A stretch of DNA of 64,000 nucleotides from Streptomyces sp. MUM 2J. Lineage in GTDB: Bacteria; Actinomycetota; Actinomycetes; Streptomycetales; Streptomycetaceae. A program made the position numbers and the translations under genes. Positions 33,466-42,608 of the stretch are shown one piece after another (within the stretch, counting starts at the first letter, position 1; every line of letters begins with the position of its first letter). A model generated the notes under the pieces. The model was not told the DNA's origin. It was given only the letters and a program-made list of their open reading frames with translations, and ran no database searches. Location of the stretch: contig NZ_JADWYM010000023.1 in assembly GCF_022414535.1 (NCBI RefSeq), positions 1 to 64,000 of the forward strand, given 5' to 3'.

Positions 33466-34128
33466 CTACGCGCGCGAACGGTGGGCGACGTACGCCAGCG
33501 TGCCCAGCAGCAGCCGGGCCGCCGGCGGCCTGGTCGCCGAGTCCAGGGCCGGCGGGCGCAGCCATCGCACCGGGCCCCGGCCGCCGCGGTCGGACGGCGG
33601 CGCCGTGAGGTGCGTGCCGGGGCCGAGGCCGCGCAGGTCCAGCGCCGGGTCGTCCCAGCCCATCCGGTACAGCAGTCGCGGCAGGTCGGCCGCGCCGCCC
33701 GGCGCGACGAAGAAGTGGGCGCGGCCCTGAGGGGTGGCGGCGACCGGGCCCACCGGCAGCCCCATGCGCTCCAGCCGGACCAGCGCCCGCCGGCCGGCCG
33801 GCTCGGCCACCTCGATCACGTCGAACGTGCGCCCGACGGGCAGCATCACCGCGGCACCGGGGTGCTCCGCCCAGGCCCCGGTCACCTCGTCCAGCGTGGC
33901 GCCCGCGCGGATCTCCGGCGCGAACTCCAGCGGATGCGCGCCCGGCGCCCGGCAGTCCGCGCGACCGCAGGAGCACACCCCCGCGGCGGCCCTGGCGCCC
34001 GGGGCCACGTCCCAGCCCCACAGACCCGTGAACTCGGCGACGGCGAGGCACTCCGACGAGCGGCCCCGGCGACGTGAGACGGACCGGATGTCGCGGATGC
34101 CCCGAGTGCTGCCGATCGTGAATCCCAT
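33466..34128 (-). CDS. Bifunctional primase/polymerase (Prim-Pol) domain protein
   Basis: 220-aa protein with only the N-terminal Prim-Pol fold and no helicase part. Landmarks: GWDVAPGARAA, the Cys cluster CSCGRADCRAPGAHPLEFAP, HPGAAVMLPVGRTFDVIEVA (the position of the catalytic acidic pair is altered to DVIEV), and GRAHFFVAPGG. The start has TTGGAGGGGGC upstream. Similar proteins next to nsdA are chromosomal in Streptomyces; full-length relatives belong to plasmids and phages. Polymerase activity is doubtful because the usual DxD-type motif is not obvious. Confidence 0.82.
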   Translation of the reverse strand: MGFTIGSTRGIRDIRSVSRRRGRSSECLAVAEFTGLWGWDVAPGARAAAGVCSCGRADCRAPGAHPLEFAPEIRAGATLDEVTGAWAEHPGAAVMLPVGRTFDVIEVAEPAGRRALVRLERMGLPVGPVAATPQGRAHFFVAPGGAADLPRLLYRMGWDDPALDLRGLGPGTHLTAPPSDRGGRGPVRWLRPPALDSATRPPAARLLLGTLAYVAHRSRA

Positions 34129-34576
34129 GCCCCCTCCAACGGGTCCGGCGCACCGGTGGTTACGAGACGCGCCCGGAGTCTGACTGTGCGTGACCAGCCT
34201 GTCCCTGGTCGCCCCCTGGCCGGCGGCGCGTCGAAGCACGCGCGGTGGTGTGTCCGGCGGTGCGCGCCCCTCTGTGCACCGTTCCGCTCGCTCTCGGTTG
34301 TCCTATGTCAAGTGAATCGTGTGCAGGCGACAGTGAGTTCATTCGAAGGGGTGGCGAATGGTGGCGTTTCCGGGATCCCCATGGCTGGACGGGTGATCGT
34401 AGGATTACTTTGAGTGCACGAGGCCCCGGGGCACATGCGCCAGTGGGTATGCCGGAGGCAAGTCGGCTTTCCGTTCGAAGGGTGAGAAGGTGCGGACGGG
34501 CGCCGGGCGCATCGGCATTCTGGTAAGGGTTGGCGCACTCGGCGACACAGAGGTCTTGACGGATGGGGGCGTTCCA
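34129..34576. promoter_or_regulatory. 448-bp divergent region between Prim-Pol gene and nsdA
   Basis: No gene recognised. Two related motifs, ATTCGAAGGGGTGGCGAA (about 34341) and TTCGAAGGGTGAG (about 34475), and a TAGGATTACTTTGAG stretch near 34400 look promoter-like. The long leader suggests nsdA has a regulated 5' region. The longer in-frame ORF upstream of the chosen nsdA start lacks family character. Confidence 0.45.
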
Positions 34577-36049
34577 GTGAGCGGCAACGGCGGTGGCGGG
34601 ACGAACGCGGACAAGCGCCCCAACGAGCTGCTGGGGTCGTGGTTCGTGCGCAGCGGCTGGTCGAAGGGCGAACTCGCCCGCCAGGTCAACCGCAGGGCCC
34701 GGCAACTCGGCGCCAACCACATTTCCACCGACACCTCGCGCGTGCGCCGCTGGCTGGACGGCGAGAACCCCCGCGAGCCCATCCCGCGGATCCTGTCCGA
34801 GCTCTTCTCCGAGCGGTTCGGCTGCGTCGTCCCCATCGAGGACCTGGGCCTGCGCACCGCACGCCAGTCGCCCTCCGCGACCGGCGTCGACCTGCCCTGG
34901 ACGGGCCCGCAGACGGTGGCGCTGCTCAGCGAGTTCTCCCGCAGCGACCTGATGCTGGCGCGGCGCGGCTTCCTCGGGAGCTCTCTGGCCCTGTCCGCGG
35001 GCCCGGCCCTCATCGAGCCCCTCCAGCGCTGGCTCGTGCCCGCGCCCCCCTCGCCCCTCCAGACCTCCGAGCCCGGCTCCCCGCGCACGCGTGGACGGCT
35101 GTCCCGGCCCGAACTGGATCTGCTGGAGTCCACCACCGTGATGTTCCGGCAGTGGGACGCCCAGTGCGGTGGCGGTCTGCGCCGCAAGGCCGTCGTCGGC
35201 CAGCTGCACGAGGTGACCGACCTCCTCCAGGAGTCCCAGCCCGAGGCCACCGCCAGGAGGCTGTTCAAGGTCGCCGCCGAACTCGCCGAGCTGGCCGGCT
35301 GGATGTCCTACGACGTCGGCCTCCAGCCCACCGCCCAGAAGTACTTCGTGCTCGCCCTGCACGCCGCCAAGGAGGCCGGCGACAAGCCGCTGGGTTCCTA
35401 CGTCCTGTCCAGCATGAGCCGCCAGATGATCCACCTCGGGCGGCCCGAGGACGCCCTGGAGCTCGTCCACCTCGCCCAGTACGGCAGCCGCGACTGCGCG
35501 AGCCCGCGCACCCAGGCCATGCTGTATGCGATGGAGGCCCGCGCCTACGCCAACATGGGCCAGCCGGGCAAGTGCAAGCGGGCCGTGCGGATGGCCGAGG
35601 ACACCTTCACCGACGTGCACGAGTGGGACGAGCCCGACCCCGACTGGATCCGCTTCTTCTCCGAGGCCGAACTGCACGGAGAGAACAGCCACTCCTTCCG
35701 CGACCTCGCCTACGTGGCCGGCCGCAGCCCCGCCTACGCCTCCCTCGCCGAGCCGCTGATGCAGCGGGCGGTGGACCTGTTCGCCAAGGACGGCGAGCAC
35801 CAGCGGTCGTACGCGCTCAACCTCATCGGCATGGCCACCGTGCACCTGCTCCAGCGTGAACCGGAGCAGAGCGCCGTCTTCGCGCAGCAGGCCATGAAGG
35901 TGGCGAAGAAGGTCCGTTCCGAGCGCGTCAACACCCGTATCCGAAAGACGGTCGACACCGCCGTCCGCGACTTCGGTGACCTCGCCGAGGTCGTCGACCT
36001 CACCGACCGCCTCTCCGTCGAGCTGCCCGAGACCGCGGAGGCGGTCTGA
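34577..36049 (+). CDS. nsdA: NsdA, negative regulator of differentiation and antibiotic production
   Basis: 490-aa protein matching Streptomyces NsdA, whose disruption increases sporulation and antibiotic yield. The N-terminus is rich in Gly, then ELLGSWFVRSGWSKGELARQ and SRVRRWLDGENPREPIPRIL form an atypical HTH-like region. A Pro-rich spacer is followed by a TPR-like helical array (about 200-480: AAELAELAGWMSYDVGLQP, ALHAAKEAGDKPLGSYVLSS, ALNLIGMATVHLLQREPEQS). The GTG start has GGGGG upstream. An ORF extension of 29 codons upstream is possible but unlikely. Confidence 0.92.
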   Translation: MSGNGGGGTNADKRPNELLGSWFVRSGWSKGELARQVNRRARQLGANHISTDTSRVRRWLDGENPREPIPRILSELFSERFGCVVPIEDLGLRTARQSPSATGVDLPWTGPQTVALLSEFSRSDLMLARRGFLGSSLALSAGPALIEPLQRWLVPAPPSPLQTSEPGSPRTRGRLSRPELDLLESTTVMFRQWDAQCGGGLRRKAVVGQLHEVTDLLQESQPEATARRLFKVAAELAELAGWMSYDVGLQPTAQKYFVLALHAAKEAGDKPLGSYVLSSMSRQMIHLGRPEDALELVHLAQYGSRDCASPRTQAMLYAMEARAYANMGQPGKCKRAVRMAEDTFTDVHEWDEPDPDWIRFFSEAELHGENSHSFRDLAYVAGRSPAYASLAEPLMQRAVDLFAKDGEHQRSYALNLIGMATVHLLQREPEQSAVFAQQAMKVAKKVRSERVNTRIRKTVDTAVRDFGDLAEVVDLTDRLSVELPETAEAV

Positions 36050-36218
36050 GCACAGGCGGACCCCAGACCCCGGCCGCGGCCGGCCCTCCCGAACTGCCCG
36101 ACTCGGCTCCCCCGTGCCAGGTCATCGGAAGGCCGTCCGCGGCCGGTTCCTTCTCCTCCGCCGAAGGTTGCGCCACGATAACGATCGACGCAGCCCGTAT
36201 CTGCCAGTTCATCGACGC

Positions 36219-36254
36219 GTAACACGCGCGGTGCCTTCGTCACGGCGGCGAAAC
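36219..36254 (+). promoter_or_regulatory. GlnR binding region of amtB
   Basis: GTCAC-N6-GAAAC (36239-36254) is a near-perfect GlnR half-site pair. The upstream GTAAC-N6-GGTGC (36219-36234) is a weaker second pair, 4 nt apart. The amtB TTG lies about 120 nt downstream. GlnR activates amtB-glnK-glnD under nitrogen limitation in S. coelicolor. The rest of the 326-bp gap shows no gene. Confidence 0.8.
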
Positions 36255-36375
36255 AACGCGGGGCCTCCATCGAAACCGTGCTGCGCCAATCTCATGGCGC
36301 ATAACCGGCCCACCCCTCACGCCGCTCAGGCTTCCCCCCGCACGGGGCCGTACCTACGACGAGGAGATACCGGCA

Positions 36376-37674
36376 TTGAACGGCACAGATACCGGATTCG
36401 TATTGATCAGTGCAGCGCTCGTCATGGTGATGACGCCTGGGCTGGCCCTGTTCTACGGCGGCATGGTCCGCTCCAAGAGCGTCCTCAACATGCTGATGAT
36501 GTCCTTCATCTCGCTGGGCGTCGTCAGTGTCCTGTGGGTGCTCTACGGCCACTCCCTCGCCTTCAGCGGTGACACCGGTGGCTTCATCGGCAACCTGGAC
36601 ATGATCGGGCTGAAGGGCGTCAGCGCCGACAGCGTGGTGGACAGCTTCGTCACCGACGCAAGTGGCAAGGCGCACCAGATCTCGACCTTCGCCTTCTCGC
36701 TCTTCCAGATGCTGTTCGCGGTGATCACCGCGGCCCTGATAAGCGGTGGTCTGGCGGACCGGGTGAAGTTCGGCTCCTGGATGGTCTTCATCGGGCTGTG
36801 GGTCACCGTCGTGTACTTCCCCGTCGCCCACTGGGTCTGGGGCGGCGGCTGGCTCGCCCAGCTCGACCCGGCGGTGATCGACTTCGCCGGTGGTACCGCG
36901 GTCCACATCAACGCCGGTGTCGCCGGGCTCGCCGCGGTCCTCGTCGTCGGCAAGCGCGTCGGCTTCAAGAAGGACCCGATGCGCCCGCACAACCTGCCTC
37001 TGGTCCTGCTCGGCACCGCCCTGCTGTGGTTCGGCTGGTTCGGCTTCAACGCCGGCTCCGAGCTCGGCGTCGACGGCACCACCGCCACCATGGCCATCAA
37101 CACGCAGGTCGCCACCGCCGCCGCCATGCTGGGCTGGCTCGCCTACGAGCGCATCCGCCACGGCGCCTTCACCACCCTGGGCGCCTGCTCCGGCGCCGTC
37201 GCCGGCCTGGTCGCCATCACCCCCTCCGGTGGGAACGTCAACGTCTTCGGCGCGCTGCTCATCGGTGTCGTCGCCGGTGTCGTGTGCTCCTGGGCCGTCA
37301 GCCTCAAGTACAAGCTCGGCTACGACGACTCGCTCGACGTCGTGGGTGTCCACCTCGTCGGCGGTGTCCTCGGCACCCTGATGGTCGGCTTCCTCGCCAT
37401 CGACGGGGCCGGCGGCTGGAAGCAGTTCGTCTCCCAGGCCATCGGCGCCTTCTCCGTCATGGGCTACACCTTCGTGGTCACCTTCATCCTCGCCTTCGTC
37501 ATCCAGAAGACGATCGGCTTCCGGGCCGCCGAGGACGACGAGGTCACCGGCCTCGACCAGACGGCGCACGCCGAGACTGCATACGACTTCAGCGGCGCCG
37601 CCGGCTCGCACCTGACCGCCGCCGCGCCCGCCCCGGCCGGTACCGCCGCCACGAGCAAGAAGGTGGACGCATGA
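36376..37674 (+). CDS. amtB: Ammonium transporter AmtB
   Basis: 432-aa Amt-family channel with about 11 membrane segments. Family marks: LVMVMTPGLALFYGGMVR (TM1), FAVITAALISGGLADRVKF, DFAGGTAVHINAGVAGLAAV (pore His) and VVGVHLVGGVLGTLMVG (second pore His). It ends in a cytosolic Ala/Pro-rich tail. The start is TTG with GAGGAGA 8 nt upstream; no ATG or GTG is available in frame with a proper RBS. It overlaps glnK by 4 nt. AmtB is gated by GlnK. Confidence 0.97.
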   Translation: MNGTDTGFVLISAALVMVMTPGLALFYGGMVRSKSVLNMLMMSFISLGVVSVLWVLYGHSLAFSGDTGGFIGNLDMIGLKGVSADSVVDSFVTDASGKAHQISTFAFSLFQMLFAVITAALISGGLADRVKFGSWMVFIGLWVTVVYFPVAHWVWGGGWLAQLDPAVIDFAGGTAVHINAGVAGLAAVLVVGKRVGFKKDPMRPHNLPLVLLGTALLWFGWFGFNAGSELGVDGTTATMAINTQVATAAAMLGWLAYERIRHGAFTTLGACSGAVAGLVAITPSGGNVNVFGALLIGVVAGVVCSWAVSLKYKLGYDDSLDVVGVHLVGGVLGTLMVGFLAIDGAGGWKQFVSQAIGAFSVMGYTFVVTFILAFVIQKTIGFRAAEDDEVTGLDQTAHAETAYDFSGAAGSHLTAAAPAPAGTAATSKKVDA

Positions 37675-38009
37675 AGCTCATCACCGCCGTCGTCAAGCCC
37701 CACCGGCTCGACGAGATCAAGGAAGCCCTCCAGGCCTTCGGAGTCCACGGTCTGACGGTCACCGAGGCCAGCGGCTACGGTCGTCAGAGGGGCCACACCG
37801 AGGTCTACCGGGGTGCCGAGTACACCGTCGACCTGGTCCCCAAGATCCGCATCGAGGTGCTCGCCGAGGACGACGACGCCGAGCAGCTGGTCGACGTCAT
37901 CGTCAAGGCGGCCCGTACCGGCAAGATCGGTGACGGCAAGGTCTGGTCCCTCCCGGTCGAGACGGCCGTACGGGTCCGGACCGGCGAGCGCGGCCCGGAC
38001 GCGCTCTGA
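37671..38009 (+). CDS. glnK: PII nitrogen-signalling protein GlnK
   Basis: 112-aa trimeric PII sensor of 2-oxoglutarate and ATP/ADP. MKLITAVVKPHRLDEIKEAL is the PII N-terminus, and GYGRQRGHTEVYRGAEY is the T-loop with modifiable Tyr51. GKIGDGKVW is the B-loop. In S. coelicolor GlnK is adenylylated, not uridylylated, by GlnD at Tyr51. It is coupled to amtB (ATGA overlap) and followed by glnD. Confidence 0.98.
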   Translation: MKLITAVVKPHRLDEIKEALQAFGVHGLTVTEASGYGRQRGHTEVYRGAEYTVDLVPKIRIEVLAEDDDAEQLVDVIVKAARTGKIGDGKVWSLPVETAVRVRTGERGPDAL

Positions 38010-38035
38010 CACGCATCAAGAACAGGAGTCGCTGG

Positions 38036-40495
38036 GTGACGAGTACGGACGTGCGGAACGATGCAGAGGACTCCGGACCCAGCGGCTACGCGGCGGCCCG
38101 GCTGCGCCTCCTCACCGAGGGGGCGCAGTCCGGGCCGCCGCGCCGTGCCGCCCTCGCCGAACTGACCGACGACTGGCTCGCCGGGCTGTTCACCGCGGGC
38201 GCCGGCGCACTGCGTGGGGTGTCCCTGGTCGCCGTGGGCGGCTACGGGCGTGGCGAACTGAGCCCGCGCAGCGACCTCGACCTGCTGCTCCTCCACGACG
38301 GAACCGACCCCGCCGCGGTCGCCGCCCTCGCCGACCGGATCTGGTACCCCGTCTGGGACCTGGGCCTCGCCCTCGACCACTCGGTGCGCACCCCGGCACA
38401 GGCCCGCGGCACGGCCGGAGAGGACCTGAAGGTCCAGCTCGGCCTGCTCGACGCCCGCCACATCGCGGGCGACCTCGGGCTGACGGCCGGCCTGCGCACG
38501 GCGGTCCTCGCCGACTGGCGCAACCAGGCCCCCAAACGCCTGCCCGAGCTCCAGGAGCTGTGCGCCGAACGGGCCGAACGGCAGGGTGAGGCCCAGTACC
38601 TGCTGGAACCCGACCTGAAGGAGGCCCGCGGCGGCCTCAGGGACGCCACCGCGCTGCGGGCCGTCGCCGCCTCCTGGCTCGCCGACGCACCCCGCGAGGG
38701 CCTCGCCGACGCCCGTCGCCGCCTCCTCGACGTCCGTGACGCCCTGCACCTGACCACGGGCCGGGCGACGGACCGGCTGTCGCTCCAGGAACAGGACCAG
38801 GTCGCCGGCGACCTGGGCCTGCTCGACGCCGACACGCTGCTGCGCCAGGTGTACGAGTCGGCCCGGGTCATCTCCTACGCCAGCGACGTGACCTGGCGCG
38901 AGGTGGGGCGCGTGCTCCGCTCGCGCTCGGTGCGGCCGCGCCTGCGTGCCATGCTCGGCGGCGGCAAGCAGCCCGCCGAGCGCTCCCCGCTGGCCGAGGG
39001 CGTGGTGGAGCAGGACGGCGAGGTCGTGCTGGCCCGCGCCGCACGTCCCGAACGCGACCCCGTCCTGCCGCTGCGTGCCGCGGCCGCCGCCGCTCAGGCC
39101 GGCCTTCCCCTCTCGCTCCACGCCGTGCGCCGCCTGGCGACCACCGTGCGCCCGCTGCCCACGCCCTGGCCCGCCGAGGCCCGCGAGCAACTGGTGACCC
39201 TGCTGGGCTCCGGCCGCCCGACGGTGGAGGTGTGGGAGGCCCTGGAGGCGGAGGGGCTCGTCACCCGCCTGCTGCCCGACTGGGAGCGGGTCCGCTGCCG
39301 TCCGCAGCGCAACGCCGTCCACGTCTGGACCGTCGACCGGCACCTCATCGAGACGGCCGTCCGCGCCTCCGCGTTCACCCGCCGCGTCAGCCGCCCCGAC
39401 CTGCTGCTGGTCGCCGCACTGCTGCACGACATCGGCAAGGGCTGGCCCGGGGACCACTCCGTGGCCGGGGAGATCATCGCCCGCGACGTGGCCGGCCGGA
39501 TCGGCTTCGACCGGGCGGACGTCGCCGTGCTGTCCACCCTGGTCCGCCACCACCTGCTGCTGGTCGACACCGCCACCCGGCGCGACCTGGAGGACCCGGC
39601 GACCGTGCGCCTGGTCGCCGAGGCGGTCGGCAGCCAGTCCACCCTGGAACTGCTGCACGCCCTCACCGAGGCCGACGCGCTGGCCACCGGGCCGGCGGCC
39701 TGGTCGTCCTGGCGCGGCTCGCTCGTCGCGGACCTGGTCCGCCGGGTCGCCGCGGTGCTCGCCGGGGACGACCCCGAGGAGCCCGAACCCGCCGCGGCCA
39801 CCACGGAGCAGGAGCGGCTCGCCCTGGAGGCCGTCGCCACCGGCGGACCCGTGCTGGCGCTGCGCGCGCAGACCGAGCCCGCTCCGCAGCCGGCGGAGGG
39901 CGCGGCGGACGTGGCGGACCCGGAGCCGCTCGGTGTGGAGCTGGTCATCGCCGTACCCGACCAGCCGGGCGTACTGCCCGCCGTCGCCGGCGTTCTCGCC
40001 GTGCACCGGCTCACCGTCCGCACCGCCGAGCTGCGCGCCCTGGAGCTGCCGCAGGGCGTCGAGGGCTCCGTGCTGCTGCTGAACTGGCGGGTCGCCGCGG
40101 AGTACGGCTCGCTGCCGCAGGCGACGCGGCTGCGCGCGGACCTCGTCCGGGCCCTCGACGGTTCCCTGGACGTCGCCGGCCGCCTCGCCGAGCGCGACGC
40201 CGCCTACCCGCGGCGCCGGGGCGTGGTGGCCCCGCCGCCCAGGGTGACCGTCCACCCCACCGCCTCCCGCCTCGCCACGGTCATCGAGGTCCGGGCGCAG
40301 GACGCCCCCGGCCTGCTGTTCCGCATCGGGCGGGCCCTGGAGGACGCGGCCGTGCGGGTGCGCAGCGCCCATGTGTCGACCCTGGGCGCCAACGCCGTGG
40401 ACGCCTTCTACGTGACCGGCCCCGAGGGTGCTCCGCTGCCCGGCGAGGAGGCCACCGCGGTGGCCCGGAAGCTGGAGGAGACCCTGCGCGGGTGA
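38036..40495 (+). CDS. glnD: [Protein-PII] nucleotidyltransferase GlnD
   Basis: Bifunctional PII-modifying enzyme, 819 aa. N-terminal nucleotidyltransferase domain: SLVAVGGYGRGELSPRSDLD (GG and DxD). The central HD domain (LLLVAALLHDIGKGWPGDHS, about 455) removes the nucleotide. Two C-terminal ACT domains (GVELVIAVPDQPGVLPAVAG and TVIEVRAQDAPGLLFRIGRA) sense glutamine. In Streptomyces it transfers AMP. The GTG start follows AACAGGAGTCG. It closes the amtB operon. Confidence 0.96.
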   Translation: MTSTDVRNDAEDSGPSGYAAARLRLLTEGAQSGPPRRAALAELTDDWLAGLFTAGAGALRGVSLVAVGGYGRGELSPRSDLDLLLLHDGTDPAAVAALADRIWYPVWDLGLALDHSVRTPAQARGTAGEDLKVQLGLLDARHIAGDLGLTAGLRTAVLADWRNQAPKRLPELQELCAERAERQGEAQYLLEPDLKEARGGLRDATALRAVAASWLADAPREGLADARRRLLDVRDALHLTTGRATDRLSLQEQDQVAGDLGLLDADTLLRQVYESARVISYASDVTWREVGRVLRSRSVRPRLRAMLGGGKQPAERSPLAEGVVEQDGEVVLARAARPERDPVLPLRAAAAAAQAGLPLSLHAVRRLATTVRPLPTPWPAEAREQLVTLLGSGRPTVEVWEALEAEGLVTRLLPDWERVRCRPQRNAVHVWTVDRHLIETAVRASAFTRRVSRPDLLLVAALLHDIGKGWPGDHSVAGEIIARDVAGRIGFDRADVAVLSTLVRHHLLLVDTATRRDLEDPATVRLVAEAVGSQSTLELLHALTEADALATGPAAWSSWRGSLVADLVRRVAAVLAGDDPEEPEPAAATTEQERLALEAVATGGPVLALRAQTEPAPQPAEGAADVADPEPLGVELVIAVPDQPGVLPAVAGVLAVHRLTVRTAELRALELPQGVEGSVLLLNWRVAAEYGSLPQATRLRADLVRALDGSLDVAGRLAERDAAYPRRRGVVAPPPRVTVHPTASRLATVIEVRAQDAPGLLFRIGRALEDAAVRVRSAHVSTLGANAVDAFYVTGPEGAPLPGEEATAVARKLEETLRG

Positions 40496-40578
40496 GCCCG
40501 GCCCGGTGACTTGTGTCGCCGGGATACCCTGGAGGGCGATTCGTTTCCCTGCCACCGACCCCGAGGACCGACGTCGCC

Positions 40579-42126
40579 GTGTTCGATACTCTCTCCGATC
40601 GCCTTTCAGCGACCTTCAAGAACCTGCGCGGCAAAGGGCGTCTGAGCGAGGCGGACATCGACGCCACCGCGCGCGAGATCCGCATCGCGCTTCTCGAGGC
40701 GGACGTGGCGCTGCCCGTCGTGCGCTCGTTCATCAAGAACGTCAAGGAGCGCGCCCTCGGTGCCGACGTGTCCCGGGCGCTCAACCCGGCCCAGCAGGTC
40801 CTGAAGATCGTCAACGAGGAACTGGTCACGATCCTCGGTGGCGAGACCCGCCGCCTGCGCTTCGCCAAGCAGCCGCCGACCGTCATCATGCTGGCGGGTC
40901 TGCAGGGTGCCGGTAAGACCACGCTCGCCGGCAAGCTCGGCAAGTGGCTCAAGGAGCAGGGGCACTCGCCGCTGCTGGTCGCCTGTGACCTCCAGCGCCC
41001 CAACGCCGTGAACCAGCTCAGCGTCGTCGCCGAGCGTGCGGGTGTGGCCGTGTACGCGCCGGAGCCCGGCAACGGCGCCGGCGATCCGGTCAAGGTCGCC
41101 AAGGACTCCATCGACCACGCGAGGGCCAAGGTCCACGACATCGTGATCGTGGACACCGCAGGCCGCCTCGGCATCGATCAGGAGATGATGCAGCAGGCCG
41201 CCGACATCCGGGACGCGGTCTCGCCCGACGAGATCCTCTTCGTCGTCGACGCGATGATCGGCCAGGACGCGGTCAACACCGCAGAGGCCTTCCGCGACGG
41301 CGTCGGCTTCGACGGCGTGGTGCTCTCCAAGCTGGACGGCGACGCCCGTGGTGGTGCCGCCCTGTCGATCCGGCAGGTCACCGGCAAGCCGATCATGTTC
41401 GCGTCGAACGGCGAGAAGCTCGACGACTTCGACGCCTTCCACCCGGACCGGATGGCCTCCCGCATCCTCGACATGGGCGACCTGCTCACCCTGATCGAGC
41501 AGGCCGAGAAGACGTTCAGCCAGGAAGAGGCCGCCAAGATGGCCTCCAAGCTGGCGTCCAAGAAGGGCCAGGACTTCACCCTCGACGACTTCCTGGCCCA
41601 GATGGAGCAGGTCCGGAAGATGGGCAGCATCAGCAAGCTGCTCGGGATGCTGCCCGGGATGGGGCAGATCAAGGATCAGATCCAGAACCTGGACGAGCGG
41701 GACGTCGACCGCACGGCCGCCATCATCAAGTCGATGACCCCGGCGGAGCGCCAGGAACCCACGATCATCAACGGCTCCCGCCGCGCACGTATCGCCCGCG
41801 GTTCCGGTGTCGAGGTGAGCGCGGTGAAGAACCTGGTCGAGCGGTTCTTCGAGGCCCGCAAGATGATGTCCCGCATGGCCCAGGGCGGCGGCATGCCCGG
41901 CATGCCGGGGATCCCGGGCATGGGCGGCGGACCCGGCCGGCAGAAGAAGCAGCCGAAGAAGGCCAAGGGCAAGCAGCGCTCCGGCAACCCCATGAAGCGC
42001 AAGCAGCAGGAGCAGGAGGAGGCCGCGCGCCGCGCGGCTGCCGCCGAGGGCGGTGCCTTCGGTCTGCCGCAGCAGGGCGGGCAGGGGTTCGAACTCCCGG
42101 ACGAGTTCAAGAAGTTCATGGGCTGA
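40579..42126 (+). CDS. ffh: Signal recognition particle protein Ffh
   Basis: 515-aa SRP54 GTPase binding signal peptides and 4.5S RNA. NG domain: GLQGAGKTTLAGKLGKW (G1, about 108), DTAGRLGID (G3) and SKLDGDARGG (G4). The C-terminal M domain is Met-rich: DFLAQMEQVRKMGSISKLLG, RARIARGSG (RNA-binding loop), FFEARKMMSRMAQ and GMPGMPGIPGMG. The last 60 residues are a Lys/Gln/Gly tail. The GTG start VFDTLSDRLSATFKNLRGKG matches the family. A strong terminator follows. Confidence 0.97.
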   Translation: MFDTLSDRLSATFKNLRGKGRLSEADIDATAREIRIALLEADVALPVVRSFIKNVKERALGADVSRALNPAQQVLKIVNEELVTILGGETRRLRFAKQPPTVIMLAGLQGAGKTTLAGKLGKWLKEQGHSPLLVACDLQRPNAVNQLSVVAERAGVAVYAPEPGNGAGDPVKVAKDSIDHARAKVHDIVIVDTAGRLGIDQEMMQQAADIRDAVSPDEILFVVDAMIGQDAVNTAEAFRDGVGFDGVVLSKLDGDARGGAALSIRQVTGKPIMFASNGEKLDDFDAFHPDRMASRILDMGDLLTLIEQAEKTFSQEEAAKMASKLASKKGQDFTLDDFLAQMEQVRKMGSISKLLGMLPGMGQIKDQIQNLDERDVDRTAAIIKSMTPAERQEPTIINGSRRARIARGSGVEVSAVKNLVERFFEARKMMSRMAQGGGMPGMPGIPGMGGGPGRQKKQPKKAKGKQRSGNPMKRKQQEQEEAARRAAAAEGGAFGLPQQGGQGFELPDEFKKFMG

Positions 42127-42169
42127 CCGCCGGCCGGTCCCGGGCTCCGGCCCGCACGCGGCACGCGCC

Positions 42170-42211
42170 CGCCGGGGGTGCCTTCTCGTCGTCGAGGAGG
42201 CACCCCCGGCG
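42170..42211 (+). terminator. ffh terminator
   Basis: 13-bp stem (CGCCGGGGGTGCC and complement), extended by TTCTCG/CGAGGA with one G-U pair around a TCGT loop. Confidence 0.88.
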
Positions 42212-42398
42212 TCGTCCGTCCGCATGTGCGCGCGGCTCACGTGCCGTGGCGTCCGGACACGACCGGCCCCACCCCGCCCGCCAAGTCTCCCGACATGCCC
42301 TGGCGCTTCGGGGGCACTCCCGGGGAGCTGCCGAAGCCGCCGTCCGGTGGGGCGGACCGCGCGGGGGCTGAGGGCGGCCGACCCCGGCCGCGCTCGTC

Positions 42399-42578
42399 GT
42401 GTACCTGATCGCCAACGTCTTCGACGAGTGCCACGAGGAGGCCTGCCGCAAGGTGGACGACCGCCGCGACCAGCTCGACGCCCCCGCCGAGGCGCTGCCG
42501 GAGCACGAGACGCTGGAGGAAGCCGGCGCGTACCGCATCGCGGGGGTGACGCGGCCGGTGGAGGACACCGAGGCCTGA
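42399..42578 (+). CDS. Tentative small ORF or gene remnant
   Basis: 59 codons from a GTG: VYLIANVFDECHEEACRKVD, then RRDQLDAPAEALPEHE and a short end RPVEDTEA. Third positions are almost all G or C, as in true Streptomyces genes, and the protein is acidic and Cys-containing. No Shine-Dalgarno precedes the GTG. An overlapping short frame from ATG 42295 (MPWRFGGTPGELPKPPSG) could be the original N-terminus separated by a frameshift. I recognise no family. It may be a broken gene or a genuine small protein. Confidence 0.4.
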   Translation: MYLIANVFDECHEEACRKVDDRRDQLDAPAEALPEHETLEEAGAYRIAGVTRPVEDTEA

Positions 42579-42608
42579 CCGCCCGGCGCACCCCTGCGCG
42601 CGCCGTGC

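Noticed and set aside
34490..34576. Longer N-terminus for NsdA
   Set aside because: The upstream codons lack a ribosome binding site and the family character begins after the GTG at 34577.
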